Origin: CAVQWT01 sp963717705
GTDB taxonomy: Bacteria > Pseudomonadota > Gammaproteobacteria > Burkholderiales > Casimicrobiaceae
Assembly: GCA_963717705.1 (NCBI GenBank)
Contig: CAVQWT010000008.1
Coordinates: 1 to 64,000 of the forward strand
Direction: 5' to 3'
DNA: 64,000 bases
Numbering within the stretch: position 1 is the stretch's first letter; every line of letters starts with the position of its first letter. This document shows positions 44,849 through 55,938 of this stretch, one piece after another. Under the pieces are notes generated by a model. That model had not been told where the DNA came from. It made no database searches and worked only from the letters and a program-made list of their open reading frames with translations. Made by a program: the position numbers and the translations under genes.

Positions 44849-45493
44849 TCAGGTCGCGTAGTTCAGCACCGCAAAGAAGTGGAAGCCGGTGCCGGCGGCG
44901 ACGAAGCCGTGCCAGACCGTGTGCGCGTAACGAAGGCGCGAATCGAGCATGAAGAACACCACGCCTACCGTGTACGCGAGCCCGCCGGCCAGCAGCAGCG
45001 CGAGCCCGGGCTCGGGCATCCGCTCGACCAGCGGCGCGGCGGCGATCAGCGCCAGCCAGCCCATCACCAGATAGAGCCCGGTCGAAAGCCACGGATGCGA
45101 CAGGCGGTCGAAAGCCTTGAGCGTGACGCCGACGGCCGCGATCGACCACACCATCGCGAACAGCGTCCAGCCCCACGGCCCGCCGAGCACGCCGAGCGCG
45201 AACGGCGTGTAGCTGCCGGCGATGAACAGGTAAATGGCGCCATGATCGAGCTTCATGAACACGCGCTTGGCGCGGCCCGGCGGCAGCGCGTGGTACAGCG
45301 TCGAGGTCAGGTACAGCAGCACCATCGTCGCGGCGAACACCGCGGCGCCGACGACGTTGGCGGCGCCGAGCCGGCGCGTGGCGTCGATCAGGATCGGCAC
45401 GGCGACGATCGCCGCCACCAGCGCGACGCCGTGGCTCACGCTGTTGGCGATCTCCTCGCCCAGGGTCTGCGGACGCTCGGTCATGACGAGCAT
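44849..45493 (-). CDS. Hemolysin III-family membrane protein (YqfA-like)
   Basis: 214 residues, seven predicted membrane spans. Family signatures are EEIANSVSHGVALV at the start, LYLTSTLYHALPPGRAKRVFMKLDHGAIYLFIAGSYTPF read in pieces as STLYHAL, KLDHGAIY and AGSYTP, and the C-terminal HTVWHGFVAAGTGFHFFAVL. The conserved His and Asp residues of the PAQR metal site are present. The name hemolysin is historical; the cellular role in such bacteria is uncertain. A second possible start (MTER) lies three codons downstream at 45484. Confidence 0.9.
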   Translation of the reverse strand: MLVMTERPQTLGEEIANSVSHGVALVAAIVAVPILIDATRRLGAANVVGAAVFAATMVLLYLTSTLYHALPPGRAKRVFMKLDHGAIYLFIAGSYTPFALGVLGGPWGWTLFAMVWSIAAVGVTLKAFDRLSHPWLSTGLYLVMGWLALIAAAPLVERMPEPGLALLLAGGLAYTVGVVFFMLDSRLRYAHTVWHGFVAAGTGFHFFAVLNYAT

Positions 45494-45572
45494 TGTCTCA
45501 CGGCGGGAAAACCGCCCCGCCCTGCCCCGCGAGTCGCGCGCTGGCGCCCGCCCGCTCCGGCGTGCGGCCGGA

Positions 45573-45692
45573 TCAGCGGGGAATCAGGGGAATCGCGTCC
45601 CCGGCGTGCTTCTTCTGCTGCTTGGCCTGCTTCTTTTCCTTCGGCGACAGCTGGGGTTTCTTCTTCTGCTGTTTCGGCGGCTGGTGGGACAT
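45573..45692 (-). CDS. 39-residue lysine/glutamine-rich protein
   Basis: ATG 45692 with GGAAG upstream opens a 39-codon frame: MSHQPPKQQKKKPQL, then SPKEKKQAKQQKK and a hydrophobic end AGDAIPLIPR. It is too short for most gene callers. Strong codon regularity, a good ribosome site and the non-random composition (about a third Lys) argue that it is real. No domain is known to me; an RNA- or DNA-binding role is only suggested by its charge. It follows no gene in an operon and lies between the hemolysin III gene and the CBS gene. Confidence 0.65.
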   Translation of the reverse strand: MSHQPPKQQKKKPQLSPKEKKQAKQQKKHAGDAIPLIPR

Positions 45693-46032
45693 GGCACTTC
45701 CTTTCCGCGGCGTCGACGGTTCCGTCGAGCGCTTCAGACTATACGCGCATCGGGCGGACAGGGGCGAAACCGCGACGCTGCCGGAACGCCCGGTCGTCGA
45801 TCGGCGCGCCGCCGCGACGCGGCGCGCCCGCCGAATTGATCGAGGTCAACGCGCGGCGCGCGTCCGCGGCGTATGGTCGCCCAACCGATTCCGCCCGGGC
45901 ATGCCGGGAACCCGCTCCCGCCGCCGACGCCGGGCGACGGGGCGGCCGGCGCGCAATGGCCCTGGACGAGCGTGCTGCCGTCGGGCGGGCCGGGGCCCGG
46001 CGAACTTCCTGATTCGAGGTTGCGAGACTGCC
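45693..46032. other. 340-bp intergenic region before the CBS gene
   Basis: No gene is supported. The region carries the FNR-like promoter at 45836-45877 and then an unusually long leader of about 150 bases before ATG 46033. I see no other ordered structure apart from GC-rich self-complementary stretches near 45800-45830. Confidence 0.6.
45836..45877 (+). promoter_or_regulatory. Class II FNR/ANR-type promoter
   Basis: TTGATCGAGGTCAA (45836-45849) matches the FNR/ANR site TTGAT-N4-ATCAA in nine of ten half-site bases. A -10 element TATGGT at 45872-45877 gives a start near 45884 and places the box centre at exactly -41.5, the standard class II activator position. The downstream gene is a CBS-domain protein, a kind often induced under low oxygen in proteobacteria. 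Confidence 0.65.
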
Positions 46033-46464
46033 ATGTTCGATCAGCCGGTGAAAAGCGTGATGAAGCGGCAGAGCGTACTCAAGGCCCCGCCGGAAACCCC
46101 CGTCAGCCAGGCCGCCAGGCTGATGGCGACCAGGAACGTCGGCGCGGTGATGGTGGTCGAGGACGAGCGCCTGCTCGGCATCTTCACCGAGCGCGACATC
46201 GCCTACCGCGTCGTCGCGAAGGGGCTCGACGCCCGGACGACGCCGATCGCCGACGTGATGACCGCCGCGCCCGACACCATCGAGTCCGACCAGCCGTTCG
46301 GCTCCGCGCTGCTGCGAATGCACGAAAAGGGCTTCCGGCACCTGCCCGTCGTGCAGGACGGCAAGGTGGTCGGCATCGTCTCCGCCCGCAGCGCGATGGA
46401 CCCGGCGCTGGAGGAATTCGTGTCCGAAGCCCATCGGCGCGAACATTACGAGGCAAAGCGCTAG
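46033..46464 (+). CDS. CBS-pair domain protein
   Basis: 143 residues made up of two CBS domains: SVMKRQSVLKAPPETPVSQAA… with VGAVMVVEDERLLGIFTERDIAY, and VMTAAPDTIESDQPFGSALLRM with FRHLPVVQDGKVVGIVS. Such stand-alone pairs bind adenine nucleotides and sense energy state. It starts at ATG 46033. The FNR-like promoter about 150 bases upstream suggests induction at low oxygen. No partner enzyme is fused or adjacent. Confidence 0.92.
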   Translation: MFDQPVKSVMKRQSVLKAPPETPVSQAARLMATRNVGAVMVVEDERLLGIFTERDIAYRVVAKGLDARTTPIADVMTAAPDTIESDQPFGSALLRMHEKGFRHLPVVQDGKVVGIVSARSAMDPALEEFVSEAHRREHYEAKR

Positions 46465-46514
46465 ACGGCGCACCCCCGGCCGCGGCGGTTCGCCCGGCGT
46501 TGCGCGCAGAAAGA

Positions 46515-46542
46515 AAGGGGGCGACCCGCAGGCCGCCCCCTT
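46515..46542 (-). terminator. Intrinsic terminator of the pyrophosphatase gene
   Basis: AAGGGGGCG (46515-46523) and CGCCCCCTT (46534-46542) form a 9-bp stem with a 10-base loop. Read on the minus strand it is followed by TTTCTTTCT, giving a Rho-independent terminator for the gene at 46582..49173. It may also stop the CBS transcript from the other side. Confidence 0.75.
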
Positions 46543-46581
46543 GTCCGTCCGCGGCGGGATGTTCCCCGCCCGATCCGATCG

Positions 46582-49173
<2,592 letters not shown>

Positions 49174-49367
49174 TGTGTTTCTCCCGAGATGAGCAAAAAG
49201 ATTCGGGAAATCCGCGGCTTGGGCCTGTTTACCGGCCTTCGAGCCGAGGCCGGACCGGCGCCGCCTGCCCGTCGCTCACCGGGCGTGGCGGGCGCCCGTC
49301 GACCCCCTGGGCTTTCCCGATCCGGCGGCAGGATCCGGCACGACCGGTCCCGCCGACGGCAAACACG

Positions 49368-49967
49368 CTATTTTGCCAGTGCGCGGTCCAAAAAGTCGAG
49401 CCGGTCCTGTCCCCAGAAGGGCTCGCTCGCATAGACATACCAGGGCACGCCGAACACCTGGGCGTCGATCGCCTGGGCGGTGATGGCTTCGAACCGGGCG
49501 GCGATTTCGGGCGCGTCGGCCCGGGCCGCGACGGCGGCGGGGTCGAGGCCGGCACTGCGGGCGAATTCCGCCAGCGTGGCCGGGTCCGCGATGTCGCGCT
49601 CCCCGGCCCAGCGGCCGCGCATCACGGCGCCGGCAAGGTCGAGCGCAGGTTTCCACCCCGTTTCGGCCGCCGCGAGGATCCAGCGATTCGCGAGATCCGC
49701 GCCGGACGCCGCGAACTTCGGCTGGACGTTGATCGGCAGGCCGAGGAAGTCGCGCCAGCGGGCGAGTTCGACCAGCCGGTACGCCTGGCGCTGCGGCGCC
49801 CGCTTGGGCAGCGGCAAGCCCCCGCTGACCGGGAACACCTTGCCGAGGTCTACCGGCAGCACGTTGACCGTGGCCCCGTGGCGGGCGGCGATCGCGGCGA
49901 ACCGGTCGTGTCCGAAGTACGACCACGGCGAGCCCGGGGTGAAGTAGTAGTCGATCGTCTTCGCCAT
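49368..49967 (-). CDS. DsbA-fold 2-hydroxychromene-2-carboxylate isomerase-like protein
   Basis: 199 residues. IDYYFTPGSPWSYFGHDRF at the N-terminus places the catalytic Ser of the NahD/kappa-GST family where DsbA has its cysteines. RWILAAAETG and the cis-Pro loop FGVPWYVY complete the fold, with FWGQDRLDFL near the end as in this family. It probably uses glutathione. The natural substrate need not be the naphthalene intermediate; no aromatic-degradation gene is near. It lies between hppA and the phosphofructokinase gene, all on the minus strand, with a spacer of about 190 bp to hppA. Confidence 0.88.
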   Translation of the reverse strand: MAKTIDYYFTPGSPWSYFGHDRFAAIAARHGATVNVLPVDLGKVFPVSGGLPLPKRAPQRQAYRLVELARWRDFLGLPINVQPKFAASGADLANRWILAAAETGWKPALDLAGAVMRGRWAGERDIADPATLAEFARSAGLDPAAVAARADAPEIAARFEAITAQAIDAQVFGVPWYVYASEPFWGQDRLDFLDRALAK

Positions 49968-50021
49968 GCGGTGGATCTCCTGTCGAGCGGACGCCGGTCG
50001 GCGCGCGGGAACGGCGCCGAA

Positions 50022-51284
50022 TCAGAGCTTGAAGTCGGTGGCGAGCTTGCGCGGCACCGCGATGTTCCTGAGCCGGACGTACTGCGGCAGCCCGTCCTTG
50101 TACGGCGGCGGCGCCTCGCCGCGGATCAGCGGCGCCAGGTAGCGGCGCGCCTTGTCGGTGATGCCGTAGCCGTCCCGGGTGATGTAGTCGCGCGGCAGCA
50201 TCTTTTCCTGGTTGGCGATCCTGACCAGCGGCGCGGGGGCGATCTTCCAGCGGTACGGCTTGTCGGCGACGCGCACGATCGCCGGCATCACCGCGTTCAT
50301 GCCGGCCAGCGCCATCTCGACCGCGGCCTTGCCGACCGCGTACGAATGGTCGAGGTCGGTCTTCGACGCGAGGTGCCGGGCCGAGCGCTGCAGGTAGTCG
50401 GCGACGGCCCAGTGGTACTTGAGCCCGAGGCGCTCCTTGGCCAGCGTCGCGATCTGCGGGCCGATGCCGCCGAGTTGCGCGTGGCCGAAGGCGTCCTTGC
50501 CGCCCGCCTCGCCCATCAGCTGCCCCGCCGGGTTGCGCAGGCCCTCGGACACGCCGACGCAGCAGTAGCCGAACGCCTTGACCTTGGCGTCGACGGCGGC
50601 GAGGAACTTCGGCTCGTCGAAGGGGATTTCCGGGAACAGCAGCAAGAGCGGGATCGGCGTGTCGCGGTCCTCGGCCATGCCGACGGCCGCGGTGATCCAC
50701 CCGGCGTGGCGGCCCATCACCTCGAGCACGAACACCTTGGTCGACGTCTTGGCCATCGACGCGACGTCGAACGCCGCCTCGCGCATCGACACCGCGACGT
50801 ATTTCGCGACGGACCCGAAGCCGGGACAGTTGTCGGTGAGCGCGAGGTCGTTGTCGACGGTCTTGGGCACGTGGATCGCCGTCAGCGGATAGCCCAGCTT
50901 CGCCGCGATCTGCGACACCTTGAGGCAGGTGTCGGCGGAGTCGTTGCCGCCGTTGTAGAAGAAGTAGCCGATGTCGTGCGCGCGGAACACCTCGATCAGC
51001 CGCTCGTACTGCGCGCGGTTCTCCTCGAGGCCCTTGAGCTTGTAGCGACAGGAGCCGAACGCGCCGGCAGGCGTGTGCTTCAGCGCGGCGATCGCGCGCG
51101 CCGGCTCCTTCGTCGTGTCGATCAGGTCCTCGGTCAGCGCGCCGATGATGCCGTTGCGGCCGGCGTAGACCTTGCCGATGCGCGCCTTGTGCTTGCGCGC
51201 GGTTTCGATCACGCCTGCGGCGGAGGCGTTGATGACGGCGGTCACGCCGCCGGACTGGGCGTAGAAGGCGTTGCGTCGGGTCAT
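50022..51284 (-). CDS. pfp: 6-phosphofructokinase, PPi-dependent type
   Basis: 420 residues. The phosphofructokinase fold shows AQSGGVTAVINASAAGVI, the phosphoryl-donor loop YNGGNDSADT, catalytic PKTVDNDLALTD, and EVMGRHAGWITAA. The Asn-Asp in GGNDS instead of the Gly in ATP enzymes (GGDGS), together with Lys in PKTVDND, indicates pyrophosphate as phosphoryl donor. This enzyme phosphorylates fructose 6-phosphate reversibly, allowing glycolysis and gluconeogenesis with one protein. Its closeness to the H+-pyrophosphatase gene fits a PPi-centred energy economy. Confidence 0.9.
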   Translation of the reverse strand: MTRRNAFYAQSGGVTAVINASAAGVIETARKHKARIGKVYAGRNGIIGALTEDLIDTTKEPARAIAALKHTPAGAFGSCRYKLKGLEENRAQYERLIEVFRAHDIGYFFYNGGNDSADTCLKVSQIAAKLGYPLTAIHVPKTVDNDLALTDNCPGFGSVAKYVAVSMREAAFDVASMAKTSTKVFVLEVMGRHAGWITAAVGMAEDRDTPIPLLLLFPEIPFDEPKFLAAVDAKVKAFGYCCVGVSEGLRNPAGQLMGEAGGKDAFGHAQLGGIGPQIATLAKERLGLKYHWAVADYLQRSARHLASKTDLDHSYAVGKAAVEMALAGMNAVMPAIVRVADKPYRWKIAPAPLVRIANQEKMLPRDYITRDGYGITDKARRYLAPLIRGEAPPPYKDGLPQYVRLRNIAVPRKLATDFKL

Positions 51285-51392
51285 GGTCGGGGTCGGTTGG
51301 ATGGTCGGAACGGCGACCTGGCGGAAGCCGGCGGAAGAATCGGGGCGGGAACCGTGGCTTTTGGATGCAAACCGGCGCCGGCGCCCTGCTCG

Positions 51393-52449
51393 CTACGCGG
51401 CGCCCTGCGCCAGGGTCCGCGCCAGCGCCTGCGCCGGGGCAAACGACGGCGCCAGCGCGGCGGCGCGCTGCGCGTGACGCCGCGGCTGCGGCGAGGTCGC
51501 CCTGCGCGCGCGCCAGCATGGCCAGATTGTAGACGAACGACGCGTCCTGCGGCCGCACGGCGACGGCGAGCTCCTGCGCCGCCCGGGCGTCGCCGAGGCG
51601 GCCGCGCTCGCGCAGCGCCATCGCCAGCAGGTTGAGCGCCCAGGGATCGTTGACGCTGACCGCGAGCGCGTCGCGGCACAGCGCCTCGGCGCCGGCGAAG
51701 TCGCGCGCCTGGATCCGCGCCGCCGCAGCCTCGAGCTTCGGTCCGACGCGCTCGACCAGCGCGTCGTGCGCGGCCGCCCACTTGGCGTAGACGCGGTCGC
51801 GCTGCGCCGCGAACCTGGCCGCGTCGTGATTGGCGCCGCCGGCGGCGCCGGAATCGCCGGCGTCCGCATTCCACTGGAACGACCCCAGCGGCACGAAATG
51901 GAACGCCGCGCGCTGCGCGAGCTGCAGCATGAATTCCCAGTCCTCGAGGATGTCGAACGACTCGTCGAAGCGGCAGCCGCCGGACACGAGCTCGCGCGCG
52001 ACCAGCGCCGCCGACAGGTGGATGAAGTTGCGCTCGTAGAGCTGCGACAGCGAGAACGGCTGGCCGAACCACTCGACGTGGCCGTCGCGGAACACGCCCT
52101 TGGCGTAGGACGTGACGACGCGAGCCGCCGGCGCGGCGGCGGCCGCGGCGAGCAGTCCCGCGAGGTGATCGGGCAGGAAGACGTCGTCGTCGTCGAGGAA
52201 GGTGATCCAGTCGCCGGTGGCCGCGTCGAGACCGGCGTTGGCGGCCGCCGGCCGCGGCAGTCGCACGGCGCGGTCGACGAGCCGCAGCGCGTGGGTCCCG
52301 CAGGCGGCGGGCAGCGGCGGGTGCCCCGGCCCGCAGGCGGCGACGACCAGCACTTCGGCGGTGCAGTCCTGCTGCGCGGCGATCGACGCCAGCGCGGCGT
52401 CGAGCGTCGGCCGCCCCATGCTGCGGACGACGACGCTGACCTGCGGCAC
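51393..52449 (-). pseudogene. Family 2 glycosyltransferase with TPR tail, frameshift near 3' end
   Basis: GTG 52449 starts VPQVSVVVRSMGRPTL, and the GT-A domain shows ITFLDDDDVFLPDHLAG (the DXD metal site) and FDILEDWEFMLQLAQ. From about residue 240 TPR-like helices follow (DFAGAEALCRDALAVSVNDPWALNLLAMAL). Near 51480 the frame changes: the TPR sense continues one frame over as HAQRAAALAPSF and ends at TAG 51393, while the original frame stays open for 2 kb antisense to the neighbouring genes. So one base has been lost or gained, by mutation or consensus error. It likely transfers a sugar in envelope polysaccharide synthesis; substrate unknown. Confidence 0.75.
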
Positions 52450-52484
52450 GATGGCGATCCCGGCCGGGTCGCGGCGCGGCGCCG

Positions 52485-53141
52485 CTACGACTTCAGCGCC
52501 GCGAGCACCGCGTCGCGGATCGCCTCGACGGCGCCCATGCCGTCGACGCGGCGGTACTTCGGCGCACGCGCGTCGCCGGTCGCCGCCCATTTGGCGTAGT
52601 ACGCGACCAGCGGCTCGGTCTGCTGGTGGTAGACGGCGAGGCGCTTGGTCACCGTCTCCTCGCGGTCGTCGTCGCGCTGGATCAGCGGCTCGCCGGTGAC
52701 GTCGTCGCGCCCTTCGGCCTTGGGCGGGTTGTACCGGACGTGGTAGGTGCGACCCGACGCGACGTGCACGCGGCGCCCGCTCATCCGCTCGACGATCGCG
52801 GCGTCGGGAACGTCGATCTCGACCACGTAGTCGATGGCGACGCCGGCGTCCTTCATCGCGTCGGCCTGCGGGATCGTCCGCGGGAAGCCGTCGAACAGGT
52901 AGCCGTTGGCGCAGTCGGGCTCCTTCAGCCGGTCCTTGACCAGCCCGATGATGATGTCGTCGGAGACGAGCCCGCCGCTGTCCATCACCTGCTTCGCCGC
53001 GATCCCGAGCGGGCTGCCCGCCTTCACCGCCGCCCGCAGCATGTCGCCCGTCGAGATCTGCGGTATGCCCCAGGCCTCCTTGACGTAGTTCGCCTGGGTG
53101 CCTTTGCCGGCGCCCGGGGGTCCAAGCAGGATCAATCGCAT
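52485..53141 (-). CDS. adk: Adenylate kinase
   Basis: 218 residues. P-loop GPPGAGKGTQ at 7-16, AMP-site STGDMLR, FDGFPRT, DVPDAAIVERMSGRRVH at the start of the LID, and HVRYNPPK without zinc cysteines, as in Gram-negative enzymes. It interconverts 2 ADP with ATP and AMP in the cytoplasm. The order adk-kdsB-trm112-lpxK-exbD-exbB on the minus strand (reading right to left: exbB first) is common in betaproteobacteria. The start ATG 53141 matches the family's MRLILLG. Confidence 0.97.
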   Translation of the reverse strand: MRLILLGPPGAGKGTQANYVKEAWGIPQISTGDMLRAAVKAGSPLGIAAKQVMDSGGLVSDDIIIGLVKDRLKEPDCANGYLFDGFPRTIPQADAMKDAGVAIDYVVEIDVPDAAIVERMSGRRVHVASGRTYHVRYNPPKAEGRDDVTGEPLIQRDDDREETVTKRLAVYHQQTEPLVAYYAKWAATGDARAPKYRRVDGMGAVEAIRDAVLAALKS

Positions 53142-53283
53142 GGTCGTGGCTCTTGTGGTGATGATGCGCCGGCGCGGCGCGACGTCGGGCCTCCCCGCCC
53201 GCGCGCGGCGATTGCCGTCCCGCCGCGCCGTTCGATTCTCGCGGCATCCGACCGCGCGGTCAATGCGCGCGTCGGTGGAGCGG

Positions 53284-54066
53284 TCACGCCGCGCCGGACG
53301 CGTAGATCGCGCGGACGCGCTCGAGGTCCTCGGGCGTGTCGACGCCGGGAGCGGGCGTGCCTTCGGTGACCGCCACCGCGATCCGGTAGCCGTGCCACAG
53401 CGCCCGCAGCTGCTCCAGCGCCTCGAAGCCCTCGATCGGCGCCGGCGCCAGCGTCGGGTACGCACGCAGGAAGGCGACGCGGTAGGCATAGAGGCCGTAA
53501 TGGCGGAACAGCGGCAGTCCGGGCGGCAGCTCGGGCGGCGGCGCCCCGGGAACGCGGGCGGCGAACGCGTCGCGCGCCCAGGGGATCGTCGCGCGCGAGA
53601 AGTACATCGCGTAGCCGTCGCGGTCGGCAACCACCTTGACCACGTTGGGGTTGAACGCCTCGGCCGGATCGTCGATGGCGTGGCAGGCGGTGGCGATCGC
53701 GGCATCCGGCTTCGCCGCCAGCAGGTCCGCCATCGCGCGGATCAGCGCCGGCGCCAGCAGCGGCTCGTCGCCCTGCACGTTGACGACGATCGCGTCGTCG
53801 GGGAGCCCGAGCTGCGCCGCCGCCTCGGCGAGCCGGTCGGTGCCGGTGGGGTGATCGGCGCGGGTCATGCACGCGGCGAACCCGTGCGCGGCGACCACGT
53901 CGCGCACGCGCTCGTCGTCGGTGGCCACGGCGACCTGCGCCGCGCCCGACGCCTGCGCGCGCTCGGCGACGCGCACGATCATCGGCTTGCCGCCGATGTC
54001 GGCGAGCGGCTTGCCCGGCAGCCGCGTCGACGCGAAGCGGGCCGGGATGAGGACGGTGAAGCTCAC
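53284..54066 (-). CDS. kdsB: 3-deoxy-manno-octulosonate cytidylyltransferase
   Basis: 260 residues starting at GTG 54066, which overlaps the stop of the upstream trm112-like gene in GTGA. FTVLIPARFASTRLPGKPL is the nucleotidyltransferase start with the Kdo-specific RFASTRLPGKPL; MTRADHPTGTDRLAEA, NVQGDEPL and RHYGLYAYR are further family motifs. It activates Kdo with CTP for lipopolysaccharide core synthesis. Translational coupling with the neighbour and closeness to lpxK place it in the LPS gene cluster. Confidence 0.96.
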   Translation of the reverse strand: MSFTVLIPARFASTRLPGKPLADIGGKPMIVRVAERAQASGAAQVAVATDDERVRDVVAAHGFAACMTRADHPTGTDRLAEAAAQLGLPDDAIVVNVQGDEPLLAPALIRAMADLLAAKPDAAIATACHAIDDPAEAFNPNVVKVVADRDGYAMYFSRATIPWARDAFAARVPGAPPPELPPGLPLFRHYGLYAYRVAFLRAYPTLAPAPIEGFEALEQLRALWHGYRIAVAVTEGTPAPGVDTPEDLERVRAIYASGAA

Positions 54067-54254
54067 GCCGGCAGCGCCTCGACTTCCTCGGGCGTGAGCC
54101 TGCGCGCCTCGTCCTCGAGCATCACCGGGATGCCGTCGCGCACCGGGTAGGCGAGGCGCGCGGACTTCGACACCAGCTCCTGCTTCGCCTTGTCGTAGAC
54201 GAGTGGCCCCTTGGTGACGGGACAGACGAGGATTTCGAGCAGCTTGGGATCCAT
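54063..54254 (-). CDS. Trm112-family small protein (YcaR type)
   Basis: 63 residues: LLEILVCPVTKGPLVYD, SARLAYPVRDGIPVML and EDEARRLT are the family pattern, though only one cysteine of the usual zinc set is left. ATG 54254 is the only suitable start. In many proteobacteria it sits between lpxK and kdsB, as here. Its role in bacteria is not well defined; the eukaryotic relative activates methyltransferases. The TGA overlaps the kdsB GTG. Confidence 0.93.
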   Translation of the reverse strand: MDPKLLEILVCPVTKGPLVYDKAKQELVSKSARLAYPVRDGIPVMLEDEARRLTPEEVEALPA

Positions 54255-54328
54255 GGCGGTCTCGCGTTGCGGTGGAGTTGGGGCCAGCGGATGGGACCGG
54301 GGCGAACCGGGGCGGCCCGTGGCGGCGG

Positions 54329-55459
54329 TCAGGACCCGCGGCCGCGCAGCTTCGCGACGACGAGGGCCGTCAGCGCCGGATCGATCGCGGCCTCGACCGG
54401 CAGGTACCACATCGCGGGATTCGCGAAGCTTTCGCATTTTACCGCATCCTTCTCGGTCATCAGGATCGCGGTCGCGCCGGCGAAGTCGAGATCCGACGGG
54501 CGAAAGGGGTGGTGGTCGGGGAACGCGTGCGTCTCGGCGTCGATGCCCAGCGCCGCGAGCGTCGCGAAAAAGCGCGCCGGATCGCCGATGCCGGCGACCG
54601 CGTGCACGCCGGCGCCGCGGAAGCGCGCCGGCATCGCGGGGCCCGGCGCGTCGCTCGCTGTCGCAGGCGCGGCGGCGGCGCCCATCGGGCCGAAGCCTGC
54701 GCGCCCGACCGGCAGGAAGGCAGTCCCGGTCAGTTTCATCGTGAACGCGCCGGCGAGCGGTACCGGCAGCGCAACGCCGGGCACCCGCGTCGGGGCGTCC
54801 GCCGTGGCCGTGGCGGCGTCCGCGGTGCCCCCGGCCCCGGCGCGCACCAGCGCGACCACGGCATCGCAGCGCGCGAGGCGCGACGGCGGCTCGCGCAGCG
54901 GCCCGGCGGGCAGCCGCCAGCCGTTGCCGAAGGCGCGCGCCGCGTCGACGACGGCGATCTCGACGTCGCGCGCCAGCCGGTAGTGCTGCAGCCCGTCGTC
55001 GGCCAGGATGACGTCGCAGCGCGGGTGCGCGGCGAGGAGCGAGCGTCCCGCCGCCACGCGGTCGGCCGCCACCGCGACCGGAAAGCCCGCGCGCGCGATC
55101 AGCAGCGGCTCGTCGCCGGCGTCGTCCGGCGACGTGTCCGGGGTGACCAGCGTCGGCGCCGCGGCCGCCGTCGCGCGCCCGTAGCCGCGGCTCACGACGC
55201 CGGGCGTGAAGCCCGCGGCGGCGAGCGCGCGGCCGAGCGCGATGGTGAGCGGAGTCTTGCCGCTGCCGCCCGCGGTGATGTTGCCGATCACGACCACCGG
55301 CACCGGCAGCCGCTGCGCCGGCAGCACGCCGGCGCGGTACAGCGCCGCGCGCGCGGCGGCGAGCAGCGCGAACGGCGCCGACAGCGGTGCGAGCAGCGCG
55401 GTCAGCGGGGTCAGGCCGGGCCGGTACCAGGCGGCCGCGAGGCGGCTCGCAAAGCTCAC
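54329..55459 (-). CDS. lpxK: Tetraacyldisaccharide 4'-kinase
   Basis: 376 residues from GTG 55459. An N-terminal hydrophobic helix region is followed by the P-loop VVVIGNITAGGSGKTPLT, VVSRGYGR, LADDGLQHYRLARDVEI and GIGDPARFFATL, AFPDHHPF, MTEKDAVKC. It phosphorylates the 4' position of the lipid A disaccharide at the inner membrane. A ~60-residue Ala-rich, poorly conserved insertion around 215-265 makes it a little longer than average. It follows exbD by 55 bp in the same direction. Confidence 0.95.
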   Translation of the reverse strand: MSFASRLAAAWYRPGLTPLTALLAPLSAPFALLAAARAALYRAGVLPAQRLPVPVVVIGNITAGGSGKTPLTIALGRALAAAGFTPGVVSRGYGRATAAAAPTLVTPDTSPDDAGDEPLLIARAGFPVAVAADRVAAGRSLLAAHPRCDVILADDGLQHYRLARDVEIAVVDAARAFGNGWRLPAGPLREPPSRLARCDAVVALVRAGAGGTADAATATADAPTRVPGVALPVPLAGAFTMKLTGTAFLPVGRAGFGPMGAAAAPATASDAPGPAMPARFRGAGVHAVAGIGDPARFFATLAALGIDAETHAFPDHHPFRPSDLDFAGATAILMTEKDAVKCESFANPAMWYLPVEAAIDPALTALVVAKLRGRGS

Positions 55460-55514
55460 GGGGCGAGCGTCGCGCCGCCGCGGCGGGACAGTCCGGCGCC
55501 GCCGGACGAGGGGA

Positions 55515-55934
55515 TCATTTCGCGGGCGTTTGCGTGGCGAAGGTGATGTGGACGAACCCCGCGAGGCGCGCCGCCTCCATCACGTGGATCACAGACTGGT
55601 GCGTCGCGTTGGCGTCGGCGTTGATCACGACCACCGGGTCCTTGGCGTCGCCCGCGGCGCGCTTCAGCGAGTCGGCAAGCGACGCGGCGCCGGTGAAGGT
55701 TACGACGGTGCGGTCAATCACGTAGCGGCCCTGCGCATCGACGCCGACGTTGATCTCCTTCGGCCGCTGCTTCGCCTGGTCGGCGTCGGCCTCCGGCAGC
55801 GTGATCTGCAGCTCGGCAACGCGCTGGTACGTCGTCGTGACCATGAGGAAGATCAGGATGACGAGCAGGACGTCGATCAACGGGATGAAGTTGATCTCGG
55901 GCTCGTCGCGGGGGCGGATGCCGCGCAGGTTCAT
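55515..55934 (-). CDS. exbD: ExbD/TolR-family biopolymer transport protein
   Basis: 139 residues. PEINFIPLIDVLLVILIFLMVTT is read as EINFIPLIDV followed by one membrane helix; the Asp in the helix is the proton-coupling residue. The periplasmic part has LQITLPEAD and VVINADANATHQSVIHVME. With ExbB it forms a proton-driven motor. Because no tonB is adjacent and the cluster is with lpxK, it may energise an envelope process other than siderophore uptake. It begins 4 bases after the exbB stop. Confidence 0.94.
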   Translation of the reverse strand: MNLRGIRPRDEPEINFIPLIDVLLVILIFLMVTTTYQRVAELQITLPEADADQAKQRPKEINVGVDAQGRYVIDRTVVTFTGAASLADSLKRAAGDAKDPVVVINADANATHQSVIHVMEAARLAGFVHITFATQTPAK

Positions 55935-55938
55935 GACG

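Noticed and set aside
49276..51392. Long minus-strand frame from the glycosyltransferase through pfp to 49276
   Set aside because: It overlaps two clearly real genes in another frame and lost the TPR sense near 51480; best explained by a frameshift.
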